A DNA stretch of 7,376 bases from JBKJUK01 sp046590705 (GTDB lineage Bacteria > Acidobacteriota > Thermoanaerobaculia > Gp7-AA8). The stretch covers positions 1 through 7,376 of the forward strand of contig JBKJUK010000198.1 of NCBI GenBank assembly GCA_046590705.1, read 5' to 3'. Made by a program: the position numbers and the translations under genes. The notes beneath the pieces were generated by a model. That model saw nothing but the letters and a program-made list of their open reading frames with translations. It was not told the origin of the DNA and made no database searches. Shown here piece by piece: positions 5,699 to 7,376 of this stretch (position 1 is the stretch's first letter; every line of letters begins with the position of its first letter).

Positions 5699-6454
5699 AT
5701 GATCATCACCGTTGCGAACCAGAAGGGTGGAGTGGGGAAGACCACCACCACCATTAATCTCGCGGCAGCTGTTGCAAACAAAGGGTTTAAGACGCTCATC
5801 GTCGACCTTGATCCGCAAGGAAACTCGACCATGAGTTACATCGACCCCCGCGGCGCCCCCCGGTCGATGTTCGACGTACTCGTCTCCGAGGAGTGCAACC
5901 TGGCGGATGTGATCGTCCCGACGCCTGTCGAGCACCTGTTCGTTGCGCCATCCCGGATTTCTCTAGCGAAACTCGAGTCGAAGTTGAACGGCGAGATGGA
6001 CGGACCATACCGGCTCAAAGACAAGATGCAGAAGGAGTCGGCCGAGTTCGACTACATCTTCATCGATACCCCGCCGACCCTTGGAATGATCACTGTCAAC
6101 GCACTGGTCGCATCGACTCATGTCCTGGTGCCGATTCAATCGTCGTACTTTGCGCTGGAAGGGACCGATGATCTGCTGGAGACCATCGACAAGATCAAGG
6201 CCAGACCGAACCCGAACCTTCAGCTGCTGGGTGTGGTGATCACCATGCACGACAAGAGAACAACCCTGGCAAAAGACATCTACGAACAGATTCAGAAGGT
6301 CTTTGGTGACCGGCTATTCAAGACCATGATCACCAAATCGATTCGACTCGAGGAGAGCCCGGCTTATAAAGAGTCGATCTTTTCTTTCGCGCCTCGATCG
6401 AGTGGAGCAATGGAGTACTACTCGTTGTCCGAGGAGATTCTCTCGCGTGTCTGA
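5699..6454 (+). CDS. parA: ParA family partition ATPase (Soj-like)
   Basis: A 251-residue ParA/MinD-superfamily ATPase that, together with ParB, drives DNA segregation by nucleotide-dependent dimerisation on the nucleoid. The deviant Walker A box KGGVGKTT is at residues 9-16, with signature Lys9 and catalytic-site Lys14. Walker A' is VDLDPQGN (Asp36, Asp38), and Walker B is YIFIDTPPTLG (Asp123), with Thr where many ParA proteins have Cys in CPP. PIQSSYFALEGTDDLL fits chromosomal Soj-type proteins. The start directly before IITVANQKGG is the canonical short N-terminus with no extra DNA-binding domain, so this is the type Ia-lacking, small ParA class. It has no ribosome binding site and a near-adjacent promoter. 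parB follows after a 40-nt gap. Confidence 0.93.
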   Translation: MIITVANQKGGVGKTTTTINLAAAVANKGFKTLIVDLDPQGNSTMSYIDPRGAPRSMFDVLVSEECNLADVIVPTPVEHLFVAPSRISLAKLESKLNGEMDGPYRLKDKMQKESAEFDYIFIDTPPTLGMITVNALVASTHVLVPIQSSYFALEGTDDLLETIDKIKARPNPNLQLLGVVITMHDKRTTLAKDIYEQIQKVFGDRLFKTMITKSIRLEESPAYKESIFSFAPRSSGAMEYYSLSEEILSRV

Positions 6455-6484
6455 CGCGGAATCGGGACGCCGGGTATAGCCAAT

Positions 6485-6488
6485 GGAG
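6485..6488 (+). promoter_or_regulatory. Ribosome binding site deciding the parB start
   Basis: GGAG ends 6 nt before the ATG at 6495. It overlaps the in-frame upstream ATG at 6483, which itself has no ribosome binding site. The resulting N-terminus, MKRGL, matches the usual ParB opening, so the shorter form is preferred. Confidence 0.75.
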
Positions 6489-6494
6489 AAGATT

Positions 6495-7331
6495 ATGAAA
6501 AGAGGTTTGCCCGAGCAGACTCGGATGAGACACGATGCGCACTTTGTCGATGAGCTCGCTCGACGATCGACGACACACATCGGTTCGATGATTCCACTCG
6601 CGCTCATCGAACCGAACCCGGAACAGCCTCGCACGAGCATGGGGAATCTGGACGAATTGACCGCCTCGGTGAAGGAAAAAGGCGTTCTCGAGCCGATTCT
6701 GGTGCGGCCGCTGGAAAACAACCGCTACCAGATCATCTCCGGAGAAAGGCGTTTTCGGGCCGCGACCGCTGCGGGCCTGGACGAGATTCCGGCAATCGAG
6801 ATGGACATCGATGAGAAGGAAGTCGTCGAGATTGCTCTCATCGAGAACATTCAGAGGAAAGATCTGACGGCGTTTGAAGAGGCCGAAGGATTTCTGATGT
6901 TGCAGCAGAAGTTCGACTACACGCATGAGCGGATCGCGCAGGTGATCGGCAAGAGCCGGACTACGATCACCGAGACGCTGCAGCTGAATGCGATTCCGGA
7001 CCGGGTGAAGGAACTCTGCCGGCAGGCCGGCATCAGTAACAAGTCGCTCCTGGTGCAGATCTCTCGCGCTGGAAGCGAAGCCGAGATGGAATCGCTGGTG
7101 GAGAAAATCGCCGCAGGTGATGTAACAAGAGCGGACGTCCGGAAGCAGACTTCAAAGAAGGTCGAGAGTCCGAAGTCAGGGCGTCCGAAGAACTTCGTGT
7201 TTCAGTTGAAGGAGAAGGATCTGCCGTTTCAGCTGAACATGACCTTCAGGAAGTCGAACGTCGAGCGGAGTGAGATCGTTGAAGCCCTGAAGGGGATTCT
7301 GGCGCGTCTCGAGGCTGAAGACGTGAACTAG
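6495..7331 (+). CDS. parB: ParB/Spo0J family partition protein with atypical C-terminus
   Basis: ParB binds parS and, as a CTP-dependent clamp, spreads on DNA and stimulates ParA. From ATG 6495 it is 278 residues. The N-terminus starts MKRGL as in chromosomal ParB, but the usual GLDALL-type stretch is replaced by PEQTRMRHDAHF. The ParB/Srx-like CTPase domain is clear: IPLALIEPNPEQPR (about 33-46), GERRFRAA (83-90) and ENIQRKDL (117-124), the CTP-binding motifs. A helix-turn-helix for parS reading follows at about 142-163 (YTHERIAQVIGKSRTTITE). The C-terminus (about 228-278, GRPKNFVFQLKEKDLPFQL...FRKSNVERSEIVEAL) does not look like the standard ParB dimerisation domain. An alternative start at 6483 adds four residues (MEKI). 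No parS consensus palindrome is seen in the window. A dif-like site begins 19 bp after the stop. Confidence 0.9.
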   Translation: MKRGLPEQTRMRHDAHFVDELARRSTTHIGSMIPLALIEPNPEQPRTSMGNLDELTASVKEKGVLEPILVRPLENNRYQIISGERRFRAATAAGLDEIPAIEMDIDEKEVVEIALIENIQRKDLTAFEEAEGFLMLQQKFDYTHERIAQVIGKSRTTITETLQLNAIPDRVKELCRQAGISNKSLLVQISRAGSEAEMESLVEKIAAGDVTRADVRKQTSKKVESPKSGRPKNFVFQLKEKDLPFQLNMTFRKSNVERSEIVEALKGILARLEAEDVN

Positions 7332-7350
7332 CCCGGAAACGGTACCTAGC

Positions 7351-7376
7351 ATTTAACATAATCTATCTTATGGGAC
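7351..7376 (-). other. dif: dif-like XerC/XerD recombination site (truncated by window end)
   Basis: Read on the minus strand: a XerC arm (7376-7368) GTCCCATAA, lacking its first two bases beyond the window; a 6-bp centre GATAGA (7367-7362); and a XerD arm TTATGTTAAAT (7361-7351). The XerD arm is identical over 11 bp to the E. coli dif arm as I remember it. The XerC arm matches at 6 of the 9 visible positions, including the terminal CATAA, and the centre is 6 bp, the standard length. The inner CATAA/TTATG are perfect inverted repeats. The segment is much richer in AT than its surroundings. It could be the chromosomal dif used with FtsK for dimer resolution, or a dif mimic on a mobile or secondary replicon. 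Confidence 0.82.

Overview
All genes in this window lie on the plus strand of a moderately GC-rich bacterial chromosome. The gene content suggests a Gram-negative with a reduced, regulatory-type phosphotransferase system (PTS): a lone mannose-family EIIA, HPr with an intact Ser46 region, and enzyme I, with no permease subunits. Acidobacteriota, or a deltaproteobacterial-type lineage, is my best guess, from gene order and protein style only; no rRNA or other marker is present to confirm it.

Region 1 (1-289) has no recognisable gene. It holds an interspersed-repeat-like sequence, then a possible promoter (218-245) and a strong Shine-Dalgarno for the first gene. Region 2 (290-5454) is a compact seven-gene operon: EIIA, ptsH, ptsI, a small cupin protein, an exported coiled-coil protein of unknown function, miaB, and a bifunctional-nuclease-family protein. 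Every junction is a 4-nt start/stop overlap (ATGA or TTGA), except HPr/EI, which has a 4-nt gap. Four of the seven genes use TTG starts, including all three PTS genes. EI passes phosphate from phosphoenolpyruvate to HPr His15 and then to EIIA His9. The cupin resembles the C-terminal domain of type II mannose-6-phosphate isomerases. MiaB modifies tRNA.

Region 3 (5455-5698) is intergenic and dominated by a 184-bp nearly perfect palindrome (5461-5644). It has 25-bp perfect terminal inverted repeats and looks like a MITE or other non-autonomous mobile element. It ends 14 bp before a textbook sigma70-type promoter (5659-5687), whose predicted transcript would be leaderless or nearly so at parA. 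Region 4 (5699-7331) is a parA-parB pair; ParB has the CTP-binding N-terminal motifs but an unusual C-terminal domain.

Region 5 (7351-7376, cut by the window edge) is probably the most interesting site. It is an AT-rich 26-bp sequence which, on the minus strand, reads as a Xer dif site: the XerD arm is identical to that of E. coli dif as I remember it, and the XerC arm ends in the usual CATAA. A dif site only 19 bp behind parB is noteworthy because chromosomal parAB normally sits near the origin, whereas dif lies in the terminus.
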